Below, in pieces: positions 32,501 through 40,123 of a stretch of DNA of 46,462 nt. Each line of letters starts with the position of its first letter. Positions within the stretch are counted from its first letter, which is position 1. The notes beneath the pieces were generated by a model that did no database searches, was not told the origin of the DNA, and worked only from the letters and a program-made list of their open reading frames with translations. This DNA is from Lachnospiraceae bacterium. GTDB taxonomy: Bacteria > Bacillota > Clostridia > Lachnospirales > Lachnospiraceae. The position numbers and the translations under genes are program-made. The DNA lies in NCBI GenBank assembly GCA_009774615.1, contig VSOC01000019.1:1-46462 (forward strand). Reading direction: 5' to 3'.

Positions 32501-35197
32501 AGTGTTATTGCCACACAGTACTTTGGTGAAAGCTCCACGGTATTTAAGTCCGTGACCGGATTGAAGGTCGGCTTAAATGAGATTACAATTCCAAGGATAA
32601 CGAATCTTTCCAGTGCGGAAGCCGGGGGACAGCTCTATGTTCAGTATGGCGGAACTTCCGGTGCAGAAAAGTATGCTGTCCGTGTAACCATTCCTGACGC
32701 GGAAGATGGAAGGTCAAAGGCAGCACTGATTCCCATGATCAATCTTTACAATGATCTGGACAAGAGCACGCAGCAGGAGAGAATTGCAGCTTATCTTGAA
32801 GAATTAGACAACATCGACCCACAGGCCCTGCATAATGAATGCCACGGTTCGATTGAACATGCATATGATCCGCAGACCTGTGTGTTCGGTGCGACGGATA
32901 TTGCAGGAAAACGTGTAATGTTCTCCCTGCCTTCGGAACAGATTAAAAAGGGTCTGGGCAGCGGTGAAGCCCGTGCACAGAAATTAACCAATACAGTCGA
33001 AGCTATGGATCAGCTTCTTACGCTCTGCTACCAGCATAAAGGCGTGAGCGATGACGAAACGCTGGTAAACAACAAGAAGGCAAATGCAGGAAACGAGATG
33101 CCGGTGAGCCGGATCAACATCCGTTACCAGCGAATGTTTGAAGGTGCCTTTATGTATGCCGGCGGAGCCCACATCGGTATCGGCTGGGGATCTTCTGCCG
33201 GCATGATGGCAGGAGTACCGGTAAAAACGGACGCTAAAGGCAAATACCAGTCCGGAAGTCTGTTTGGCTGGGGCATTGCCCATGAAATCGGCCATGAGAT
33301 TAACGAAGGCGCATACGCTGTAGCTGAAGTGACCAATAACTACTATGCACAGCTGGCAAAATCAAGGGATACGGATGCAACCACACGTTGGGGTGATTAT
33401 TCCAAGGTTTACGAGAAAGTAACCTCCGGCGCAAAAGGACCGGCTTCCAACGGTGCCGTTCAGCTGGCAATGTACTGGCAGCTGCATCTGGCCTATGATA
33501 AGGATTATAACTTTAAGATTTATGATCGTTATCAGGAGCAGTTTGACAGCCTGTTCTTTGCACGTATGGATTCCTATGCAAGAGGCTCGGTAAAAGCACC
33601 TGCACCAAAGGGTGTTGCCTTAAAGGTCGATGGCGATAAGGACAATAATTTAATGCGTCTGGCCTGTGCCGCGGCACAAAAGGATGTTTTGGAATTCTTT
33701 GTGCGCTGGGGAATGGAGCCGGATGCCCTGACCAAAGCCTATGCTGCACAGTTCCCGAAAGAAACCAGGGCAATCTGGCTGGCAAGCGATGATAAGCGTG
33801 TGAGGGTGCTGGAGGCCGGAAAAGATCCGGGAAGCGAAAGCTACAGTGCCGTGGTCGACGGAAGTGTTTCCTATGACGAAAACGACGATAACAATACGGT
33901 TCATATTGAACTGACAACCAGTGATTCTTCGGATAAGTTCATCGGCTATGAAATTTTCCGCATTGAACAAAAAGGAAAAGAAACCATTCGTACAGCGGTA
34001 AAATTTGTTCCGGCAGACGGAACAGGTACGGCAGTGACAGAGGATGTAATAGCCACGATTAATAACCGTGCATTTACCTACGAGGTGGTCGGCTATAATC
34101 TCTGGCTGCAGCCGACAAAGCCGGTAAATATTGGCCAGGCCAGGGTATCCCACAGCGGAAACATGGATCAAACCAACTGGTCGGCAGTCACAAATATGCT
34201 CTCCGATAATCCGCCGTTACCTGGTGAGGGTGAGGACGAAGAACCGGATGCCGTAAGGGATGATGCTATTTTATGTGTAATTGACGGTGATAACGGAACT
34301 ACCTTTACCGGAAAGACCACGGAAACCTTTAATGCGGACGGAACCAAAACACCGGCTGCCGATCCGGAAGTAGTGATTTACTTAAACGGTGAAGAAACCC
34401 TGACTGCACTGGAATATCAGCTGGCCGACGGCAAAAGCGGGGCGATCGGGAAATTTACGATTGAAGTCAGCGCCGACGGTACGACCTGGACGAAGGTTCC
34501 GACCGAAAAGGATGTCTTTAATCTTTCCGGGACAACCGATAGCGGAGCAAAAGTGCAGAAGGTTGTATTCAGCAAAAAGAATGCAGTCAGCGGAAAGTAT
34601 GAACTTTGTACTTACGATGCATCGATGGTGAAATTAACGGCTGTAGGCCAGGCAGGAAAGACGATTTCGATTTCGGAGATTGTGCTTTTCGGTCAGACCG
34701 GAGATCGGATTGACTGGGTTAGTAACGGTGTCGGATACCTGAAGGAAGACTATGTAAATCCCAAGAATCCAGCCGAAAAACTAATTTCCAAAGGCTCTCT
34801 GATTTTCACCGGAGAATATGCCGGAAATCCTGCCTATAATGTTGTTCTTCTCTGGGATGAGAATAATAAGGTTGTCGGCGGAAAGAACGGCGAAGAGATT
34901 AAAGCCGGACAGCTGATTTTCGCTCCTGATCCGGGAGAAGGTGATTTAACCAGAGTTGAAAAAGGAAAATGGGTATATTACATTGATGCGGCAGATTTAG
35001 GCGGAGTAAATCTCCCTGCAAAAGTCCGGGCAGAGCTTTATCGTGTGGATAATGCCCTTACCAATGAGGGGCAGCGTCTGGTAAGTTCGACCGTATTTAT
35101 CGATATGCCGAAAACGATTCTTGAAATTTTATTAGAGGGAACGGATTTATCCCAAGCTTCCGTTAAAAAGGCAGCAGAAAAAGGAGAAACACCATAA
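29576..35197 (+). CDS. Secreted M60-family (enhancin-like) peptidase with dockerin-like and F5/8 type C domains
   Basis: An 1873-residue exported protein. Signal peptide 1-25 (MKQKIAAFLVVCMLLQ). About 45-170: Cna-B-like beta domain. 190-245: helical pair ending in an EF-hand loop DLNGDGEVDLRDL (222-234), as in a dockerin whose first loop has decayed. 280-490: discoidin-like domain interrupted by a Ser/Thr/Lys-rich linker (370-448). 500-595 and 597-685: fibronectin III. 712-850: F5/8 type C. About 925-1420: M60 peptidase with HEIGH at 1236-1240 and third ligand Glu1251, the HExxH-x(8-28)-E gluzincin motif. 1562-1720: another F5/8 type C domain. M60 enzymes cleave mucin-like O-glycoproteins, so this is a likely host-mucin protease. 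There is no LPXTG or transmembrane anchor. AAGGGAG precedes the ATG. Confidence 0.9.
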   Translation: MKQKIAAFLVVCMLLQMPGGALTAQGSMNHPAGAKQIVAVSADNEEIEERLNAAGGLQLKIKNLLGTPECKFHIWLEPKGKAAQQMEETEWLDEEFDAGWVKDQEGRINIDAVFEDQEIPAGKYVLHLEGVGPAGFYLPYQQDITIEAGQTLKLLLANDYPERYDFESEKDSSKRKMGILVPGNFRAEENEDKEELSEEDLNGLLSLINGKEAQEELKVYYDLNGDGEVDLRDLEYFVRFYHNKDRRLAKAVTAPLILFEMVQPVDPDNGNSISNKKIQELFSGTRENEEDKGKPLTFYGALDDHAIAVGNPVEIAANFTRPATIEGFVIYPQTGSLSAMQDGEVVFEGEDGTIYTVTVKDGKQVGEPKKDNSRKTTQSTTSSKNSSVSKATSSTAASSSSSRRVSANKTLQKSSAVRAKAYATEQTEPQENKAKANEADEDKAIQAKPVLINLGSQIPVKHITIRITKTMKQSSLVDIARVEFLNDMEDHIPEPDLSIPDRLNGIPGDAKFTVNWRNQPNVTGYEVVVYGKTMKSDDTELEEKFPEQIMNTLTVSSLEGGELVNNEIYKVKVRSLNGEWKSPYSELIEVRTEATKRPEPPEQISITGGSQKLTVKWKKMKSTDSYNLYYREKTGKETEFSALTGITGTSTEITGLKDTTTYELYMTGQNQIGVSDPSERYEGKTIVVVPPVTPNFKLLNVPKKGGGASEKIVSVNNHGNSVACDEFATVDGIFETSWIRNDWDAGCVYFDNNKSPIITFDQAYKMDTVVIIPDYEQKFNYSGCKLVYWDEQDKQGIAEGRLTRLLDKDGIPYYEFIAREPFTAKKVRVAVTTGYNRRISFAELKFYEYYSLEDEIFDMYTDTLHIMLRDDVTEDKIKGFYERLEYVDPVSGEKTPRYTFLKQELDNAMDLLHNKGSIGRVLYLDDKLTKRSDGHINFGGGLNTWQPLGVTGLAGDKVILYVGGDGKIEGDSTSLSVIATQYFGESSTVFKSVTGLKVGLNEITIPRITNLSSAEAGGQLYVQYGGTSGAEKYAVRVTIPDAEDGRSKAALIPMINLYNDLDKSTQQERIAAYLEELDNIDPQALHNECHGSIEHAYDPQTCVFGATDIAGKRVMFSLPSEQIKKGLGSGEARAQKLTNTVEAMDQLLTLCYQHKGVSDDETLVNNKKANAGNEMPVSRINIRYQRMFEGAFMYAGGAHIGIGWGSSAGMMAGVPVKTDAKGKYQSGSLFGWGIAHEIGHEINEGAYAVAEVTNNYYAQLAKSRDTDATTRWGDYSKVYEKVTSGAKGPASNGAVQLAMYWQLHLAYDKDYNFKIYDRYQEQFDSLFFARMDSYARGSVKAPAPKGVALKVDGDKDNNLMRLACAAAQKDVLEFFVRWGMEPDALTKAYAAQFPKETRAIWLASDDKRVRVLEAGKDPGSESYSAVVDGSVSYDENDDNNTVHIELTTSDSSDKFIGYEIFRIEQKGKETIRTAVKFVPADGTGTAVTEDVIATINNRAFTYEVVGYNLWLQPTKPVNIGQARVSHSGNMDQTNWSAVTNMLSDNPPLPGEGEDEEPDAVRDDAILCVIDGDNGTTFTGKTTETFNADGTKTPAADPEVVIYLNGEETLTALEYQLADGKSGAIGKFTIEVSADGTTWTKVPTEKDVFNLSGTTDSGAKVQKVVFSKKNAVSGKYELCTYDASMVKLTAVGQAGKTISISEIVLFGQTGDRIDWVSNGVGYLKEDYVNPKNPAEKLISKGSLIFTGEYAGNPAYNVVLLWDENNKVVGGKNGEEIKAGQLIFAPDPGEGDLTRVEKGKWVYYIDAADLGGVNLPAKVRAELYRVDNALTNEGQRLVSSTVFIDMPKTILEILLEGTDLSQASVKKAAEKGETP

Positions 35198-36348
35198 TGA
35201 AAAGAAACATTATCGCCCCAAGACGGGGAAAACACAAGGTTTTTCGTGCAGCAGCCAGCTTAACGGCTGCTGCGGCAGTGCTTTTTTTCAATGTTGTCAA
35301 TGTCTGGGCGGCAGATGATTTTATTACGCTGAGAGATGCGGGCAGGGTTGACGAGAAAAAAGCTGTGGGCATTACGCTTCAATTAACCGATGGCGAGCAT
35401 TTTGACGAGAGTGCAACTTTTCAGGTAACTTTCTCTCTGAAAACCAGGGACGGAAACGCAGTTTCTAAAGAAGACTGCAGTTTTGTCTTTGATTCCGGGC
35501 TGAGCAGTACGGACGGAGATGCCGTGGTTCAGGATTTTACTTATCTGGAAGACGGAAAAGTCCGGATGATTGTTTCCGGAAGGAAAAACGCGGACGGAAG
35601 CGGGGGAATATTAAATAAGAAGCTTCCGCTTCCCCTGGGAAAGCTTGCAGTGACGGTAAGAAATCAGGATGTGATGATTACCCCGGTTACCGAAGAATGT
35701 AAAGCTGTTGACGAGCACGGCCTTCTTGTTGCCATATCTGATTTTGGCAGCCGGGATGCCTATGTACTGAAAGCCGCAGGCCAGACGTCCGGAGGCAGTT
35801 CCGGCGGTGGCGGCGGTGGCGGCAGCCGAAGAGTCGGCGGAGGCTCGGGAGCGAGCAGCCGTGGTCCTGTGGAAACCAAGGGCGTATGGCAGCAGGGTGC
35901 AAACGGTACCTGGCTCTTCCTTGCCGACAGCGGCTACTATGCCGTAGATACATGGATTTATGTTCAGGGAAAATGGTATCGGATGGGTGCAGACGGCGTT
36001 ATGCTGACCGGATGGTATGAAGAAAACGGCGTGTGCTACTTCCTCAATGCCAACGGTGCCATGGAAACCGGCTGGCAGCTTCTCGACTCGTTCTGGTATC
36101 TGTTCGGCGACGACGGAGCTATGAAAACCGGCTGGCAGAAGGTGAATGAAAAGTGGTATTACCTTAATCCTGTCCGCCCTGTGCCGCAGCTTGTTCTTGA
36201 CAGGGCTACCGGCGTAGTGCTTACCGACCCTGTAACCTTTGCACCGATTACGACAACGGAAGGGCAGATGAGTTACGGCGAGATGTACCGGAATACAGTA
36301 ACTCCCGATGGCTACCGTGTAGATGATACCGGGGTATGGGTGAACTAA
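35197..36348 (+). CDS. Secreted cell-wall-binding-repeat protein, possible cohesin-like anchor
   Basis: A 383-residue exported protein whose ATG overlaps the M60 stop by one base (TAATG). Signal peptide about 1-39, ending VWAAD after a basic start. Residues 42-190 form a beta sandwich with the strand pattern of a cohesin or related carrier domain (ESATFQVTFSLKTRDG, DGKVRMIVSGRK, LPLGKLAVTVRNQ, DEHGLLVAI). A Gly/Ser linker (196-221) leads to cell-wall/choline-binding-type repeats at about 230-325: GTWLFLADSGYYAVDTWI, KWYRMGADGVMLTGWY, VCYFLNANGAMETGW, FWYLFGDDGAMKTGW, KWYYLNP. The repeats should hold it on the envelope. With the dockerin-like motif of the M60 peptidase it could act as its anchor. 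The cohesin call is structural inference and weak by sequence. Confidence 0.78.
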   Translation: MKRNIIAPRRGKHKVFRAAASLTAAAAVLFFNVVNVWAADDFITLRDAGRVDEKKAVGITLQLTDGEHFDESATFQVTFSLKTRDGNAVSKEDCSFVFDSGLSSTDGDAVVQDFTYLEDGKVRMIVSGRKNADGSGGILNKKLPLPLGKLAVTVRNQDVMITPVTEECKAVDEHGLLVAISDFGSRDAYVLKAAGQTSGGSSGGGGGGGSRRVGGGSGASSRGPVETKGVWQQGANGTWLFLADSGYYAVDTWIYVQGKWYRMGADGVMLTGWYEENGVCYFLNANGAMETGWQLLDSFWYLFGDDGAMKTGWQKVNEKWYYLNPVRPVPQLVLDRATGVVLTDPVTFAPITTTEGQMSYGEMYRNTVTPDGYRVDDTGVWVN

Positions 36349-36415
36349 TCCATACCATTGGCCAATAAGCAAATAGGTAAAAAAGCAGAAGAATAAAGAA
36401 ACTGCTTATCACCGG

Positions 36416-36464
36416 GTGCTGTGCTGTACAGATAAAGTTTGCTGTGCAGTACAGCACTTTTTAT
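36416..36464 (+). terminator. Rho-independent terminator of the M60/anchor operon
   Basis: GTGCTGTGCTGTAC (36416-36429) pairs with GTGCAGTACAGCAC (36444-36457), with two wobble pairs, followed by CTTTTTATA. Confidence 0.88.
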
Positions 36465-36488
36465 ATCTTATCGTTGCTAAATTTACAG

Positions 36489-36517
36489 TTGCAATTCTTC
36501 TGACAATGCATTATAAT
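36489..36517 (+). promoter_or_regulatory. Sigma-A promoter of the MBOAT gene
   Basis: TTGCAA at 36489-36494 and TATAAT at 36512-36517 with a 17-nt spacer, about 60 nt before the start. Confidence 0.75.
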
Positions 36518-36578
36518 CGAGTACATCCTTGTATTCATTTTTAAAGTAAATTATAGTAAGTAAAGGAAGTGGCAGCAC

Positions 36579-38003
36579 ATGGTATTTAGTTCGATCCTTT
36601 TTTTATGGGCATTGTTCCCGGTGATTTTAGTTACTTATTATCTTCCCCTGCCCCGGAGCAAAGCTGAACATCGCCTGAAGTTTCAGAATTTTATGCTGGT
36701 GGTATTCAGCTTGTTTTTTTATGCCTGGGGGGAACCGAAATATATCTTTCTGATGCTGTTTTCTGTACTGATTAATTTCAGCTTTGGACTGCTGATTGAA
36801 CAGAAAAAGCAGAAATCCCTGCTGCTGGCATTCTGTGTGGCGGCAAACCTTCTGCTCCTGGGCTATTTTAAATACTTTAACTTTTTTGTGGAAATCTGGA
36901 ATCAGCTTGCGGGGAGTACAGCGCAGCTTTCGGTCAAAACCGTAGCTCTTCCTATCGGTATTTCCTTTTACACCTTCCAGGCGCTTTCCTATGTGGTGGA
37001 CGTGTACCGGGGAGAGAACCGGGCACAGAAAAGCTTTCTCTACATGATGCTGTATATTTCTTTCTTTCCCCAGCTGATTGCCGGGCCTATTGTAAAATAC
37101 CATGATATTGAACGTCAGATTGAAGATCGCAGGGTGACGCTGGATGATTTTTGCTATGGAATTAAGCGCTTTATCTTTGGTCTGGGAAAAAAGGTGATTT
37201 TATCCAATACCTTTGCGGAAGTGGTTGATCTTGCATTTGCCTACCATCCGGCAAATCTTTCCCGACGCCTGCTCTGGGGCACGGCCATTCTCTATATGCT
37301 GCAGATTTATTTTGATTTTTCCGGCTACTCGGATATGGCTATTGGACTGGGAAAGATGTTCGGCTTTTCGTTCCAGGAAAATTTCCTCCTTCCCTATACG
37401 GCGACTTCCATCCGGGATTTCTGGAGGAAATGGCATGTTTCTCTTTCAAGCTGGTTTCGTGAGTATGTCTACATCCCCCTGGGCGGGAACCGGAAGGGAA
37501 CGGTGCGCACCTATATTAACCTGATTGCTGTATTTTTCCTTACCGGGATCTGGCACGGTGCCGGGTGGACGTTTATTATCTGGGGATTTTACCACGGATT
37601 TTTTAATATTTTAGAGCGCTGTTTTCTGGGAAAATGGATGGGGAAGGGACGATGGAATATCCTGGAGCATATCTACACCCTGTTTGTGGTGCTGATTGGC
37701 TGGGTGATCTTCCGTGCGCCCACGTTTTCCTATGCTCTGGACTATATTCGCTACATGTTTGTTCCCCATGAATGTATGCTGCAGGCGGAGCGCTTCTTTA
37801 GTACAAAGGTGACTCTGTACATGATTATAGGTATTTTGGGAAGCGGGATTGTGCAGAGCCTGCTCAGGCAGAAAAACTTCCGCTTTGCAGCAGACAGCAG
37901 GATTTCCCTGGCGGGAATGGCTGGCTATATGGCTGTGATGTGGTTATCGCTCATGCTTTTGGTGAATAACACCTATAATCCATTTATTTATTTTCGGTTT
38001 TAA
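36579..38003 (+). CDS. MBOAT family O-acyltransferase (AlgI/DltB-like)
   Basis: A 474-residue polytopic membrane protein with about ten or more hydrophobic segments. The MBOAT signatures are present: RDFWRKWHVSLSSWFREYVY (about 284-303) followed by IPLGGNRKG, and the catalytic-histidine motif TGIWHGAGWTFIIWGFYHG (about 323-341). AlgI-type proteins move acetyl groups across the membrane for transfer to extracellular polysaccharide. The next gene encodes an AlgJ/DHHW-like protein, the usual acceptor-side partner, so together they form an O-acetylation module. The polysaccharide itself is not identified, though the GDP-fucose pathway in this window shows that surface glycans are made. Confidence 0.93.
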   Translation: MVFSSILFLWALFPVILVTYYLPLPRSKAEHRLKFQNFMLVVFSLFFYAWGEPKYIFLMLFSVLINFSFGLLIEQKKQKSLLLAFCVAANLLLLGYFKYFNFFVEIWNQLAGSTAQLSVKTVALPIGISFYTFQALSYVVDVYRGENRAQKSFLYMMLYISFFPQLIAGPIVKYHDIERQIEDRRVTLDDFCYGIKRFIFGLGKKVILSNTFAEVVDLAFAYHPANLSRRLLWGTAILYMLQIYFDFSGYSDMAIGLGKMFGFSFQENFLLPYTATSIRDFWRKWHVSLSSWFREYVYIPLGGNRKGTVRTYINLIAVFFLTGIWHGAGWTFIIWGFYHGFFNILERCFLGKWMGKGRWNILEHIYTLFVVLIGWVIFRAPTFSYALDYIRYMFVPHECMLQAERFFSTKVTLYMIIGILGSGIVQSLLRQKNFRFAADSRISLAGMAGYMAVMWLSLMLLVNNTYNPFIYFRF

Positions 38004-38083
38004 CCTATCAAGGAAGTTGAAGTACCTGCACTTAAACCACCTGTTTTGCGGTGGACTTTTATCGTAAGTAAAGAGGAAAAGTT

Positions 38084-39232
38084 ATGAAGCAAAAGCTGTT
38101 TATTGCACTGTTTATTTTAAGCCTTATCGGGCCGCCTGTAAGCTTTATGCTGGTGAAGGATTTTATTGATACAGAAAATTATGAAAACAGGACACTGGCT
38201 TCCTTTCCCCGGCTGGCCTGGGATAATGTTGAACAGATCCCGGGGGAATTTGAGGCATTTCTCAATGACCATGCGCCTTATAAAAACTTTTTTGTCAACC
38301 TGAATACTCGTCTGGAAACCAGGTTTTTCGGTGCTGCTTCCGTGGCACCGATTACTGTAGGAACGGATAACTGGCTGTTTTATACTGTAGATGCAGAAGG
38401 AGAGGATGCTCTGTCGGATTATCAGCATGTCAATCTGTATACGACAGATGAGCAGGAGGAAATCGCCGGGAAAATTCAGGGTGTTGTCGAGGAGATGGCA
38501 GAGCAGGGAATCTGTTTTTATGTATTTGAGGCACCGAATAAAGAGCGCATTTACGGAAAATACATGCCCAAGAGTATTCGCGTCTATGGGCCGAAATCCC
38601 GTTTGGACGCCATTATCCCCGAGCTGCAGAATAAGGGGCTTCCGGTGTATGACCTGGCAGATTCCTTACGCAAATATGCCGAGGATTATCAGGTTTTCTG
38701 TAAATACGATACACACTGGAATCTGGTTGGCTCCTTTCTTGCCAGCCAGCAGATTTCCCAGGTTGTTTTTGGAAACAGTGTTCCCTTAGAAGAAATAACC
38801 ATTGTGCCGGGAGATGAAACTTCAGGGGACATGGCTTCTATGCTGAACATGGTAAATGAATTTCATGATGATGTAAGCTTTAGTATTGAGGGCTATCTTC
38901 CGGAGATTACAGCAGAAAAGGCAGAACCCAGTGAGCATGAAGGCATTACGGTATTCCATTCCGATTCGCCGAATGAACAGACCCTGCTTGTGATTGCCGA
39001 TTCCTTTGGCGAGGCGTTAATGCCTTTTTTGCCCAAGCTTTACCAGACCGCCGTTTTTTCTACCTTTACCTCCTATACCCCGGAGCTGTTTTCCTGGTAT
39101 GATGTGGATGATGTGATTTACTTAAATGTCGAGCGGAACCAGCGCTATTTTGAACGCATCCCTGAGGTGGTAAACGGAACCTATGCAGGAATCGCAGGGG
39201 AAGAAGAGAGTGCCGCAGGAGTACAAAATTAG
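38084..39232 (+). CDS. DHHW/AlgJ-like SGNH-type protein, partner of MBOAT
   Basis: A 382-residue protein with an N-terminal membrane anchor or uncleaved signal (LFIALFILSLIGPPVSFML, residues 4-22) and a large external domain. The motif CKYDTHWNLVGSF (about 205-217) is the family's DxHW signature. LLVIADSFGEALMPFL (about 304-319) carries the G/A-D-S serine of an SGNH-type esterase/acetyltransferase. This is the architecture of AlgJ/AlgX, which passes acetyl groups to polysaccharide. It lies 80 nt after the MBOAT gene, with a small CCACC/GGTGG hairpin between them (38037-38054). AGAGGAAAAG precedes the ATG. Confidence 0.87.
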   Translation: MKQKLFIALFILSLIGPPVSFMLVKDFIDTENYENRTLASFPRLAWDNVEQIPGEFEAFLNDHAPYKNFFVNLNTRLETRFFGAASVAPITVGTDNWLFYTVDAEGEDALSDYQHVNLYTTDEQEEIAGKIQGVVEEMAEQGICFYVFEAPNKERIYGKYMPKSIRVYGPKSRLDAIIPELQNKGLPVYDLADSLRKYAEDYQVFCKYDTHWNLVGSFLASQQISQVVFGNSVPLEEITIVPGDETSGDMASMLNMVNEFHDDVSFSIEGYLPEITAEKAEPSEHEGITVFHSDSPNEQTLLVIADSFGEALMPFLPKLYQTAVFSTFTSYTPELFSWYDVDDVIYLNVERNQRYFERIPEVVNGTYAGIAGEEESAAGVQN

Positions 39233-39250
39233 AATTAGTCAGGTTTAGAG

Positions 39251-39277
39251 TAAAGTTTTGCTGAAAACTACCGATAT
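39251..39277 (+). promoter_or_regulatory. Sigma-D (sigma-28, flagellar) promoter
   Basis: TAAA at 39251-39254, a 15-nt spacer, then ACCGATAT at 39270-39277. The Bacillus sigma-D consensus is TAAA-N15-GCCGATAT, so 11 of 12 positions match with ideal spacing. It lies 53 nt before the 219-residue gene. Confidence 0.72.
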
Positions 39278-39330
39278 ATTATCCATAAGCTTGAAAGACT
39301 GAAAATTTATGGTAAAGGAGGCTCTGAACT

Positions 39331-39990
39331 ATGCGTATAGGCGAAAATACGACACAAAATTACCAATCCATTCTGCAGATGTTAAAGAATCTGAATAAAA
39401 ATACAAGGAATGATCCCTTGGGAATTTTTCATTCAAATTTCGGCATGAACCAGACGGGCCAGGGAAGCCGTCCGGATATGGTAGAAGTTGTGCCGGGGTA
39501 TTATTGTAAAAACGATCCCAGAATTATTGCAAATTTCCGGAAAAACTTTGATGAGGATGGGGATTTAATTAACTCTCACGGGGTGGCTGGTATGGACATT
39601 ACAGGAAAAGACCCGTCCGAGTGGCATAAGATTGTTGAGGTATCCGAGGAAGGCCGGCAGAGTATGTTTGATATGGTCAAGCGGGAGTTTATTCAGGAAC
39701 AGGGGATTGCAAACGGGGATACGACGCAGAGAAGCGAAGTATTTGCTGCCTATCAGAAAAGCATTCCCAAGGCAGATCGCCTGACAGCAACCTGGACACT
39801 GGGACAGTACGAACGGCAGTATAACAAAGCCATGTATGAGGCCGTCCGGGCAAGCAATCCGACCTGGGAACCGGGGCAGTATTTTGATCCTGCTATCTTA
39901 CAGGGAATAACCCGGGAATCCGTGGAAGCAAGGATTGTACAGACAGGAACGGATTCTCTGGGCTTAAAGTCCATTGACTGCCTGGCATAG
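39331..39990 (+). CDS. Hypothetical protein behind a sigma-D promoter
   Basis: A 219-residue soluble protein starting MRIGENTTQNYQSILQML. It has no signal peptide, membrane segment or known catalytic motif. It is rich in Asn, Gln and Asp, with conserved-looking blocks VEVVPGYYCKNDPRIIANFR (about 51-70) and DRLTATWTLGQYERQYNKAM (about 149-168). The start has a strong AAAGGAGG. Transcription from a flagellar-type promoter suggests a role in motility, chemotaxis or flagellar export, although no flagellar gene is in the window. The family is not recognised with confidence. A hairpin follows, so the gene is monocistronic. Confidence 0.78.
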   Translation: MRIGENTTQNYQSILQMLKNLNKNTRNDPLGIFHSNFGMNQTGQGSRPDMVEVVPGYYCKNDPRIIANFRKNFDEDGDLINSHGVAGMDITGKDPSEWHKIVEVSEEGRQSMFDMVKREFIQEQGIANGDTTQRSEVFAAYQKSIPKADRLTATWTLGQYERQYNKAMYEAVRASNPTWEPGQYFDPAILQGITRESVEARIVQTGTDSLGLKSIDCLA

Positions 39991-40020
39991 AAGACGTGAG
40001 CAAAAGATTAGGATTCATAG

Positions 40021-40058
40021 AAAGCCAAAACCTGAGAAAAAGCAAGGGTTTTGGCTTT
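40021..40058. terminator. 12-bp stem-loop between convergent genes
   Basis: AAAGCCAAAACC (40021-40032) pairs perfectly with GGTTTTGGCTTT (40047-40058). It sits between the plus-strand 219-residue gene and the minus-strand MATE gene. The T-rich region beyond (40064-40100) could serve as the tail. Confidence 0.75.
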
Positions 40059-40123
40059 CTGTCGTTTATTATGTTTTTTGTTCGTTTTTTATGCGTTTTT
40101 TATGCGGTTCACAGAACAGAAAT

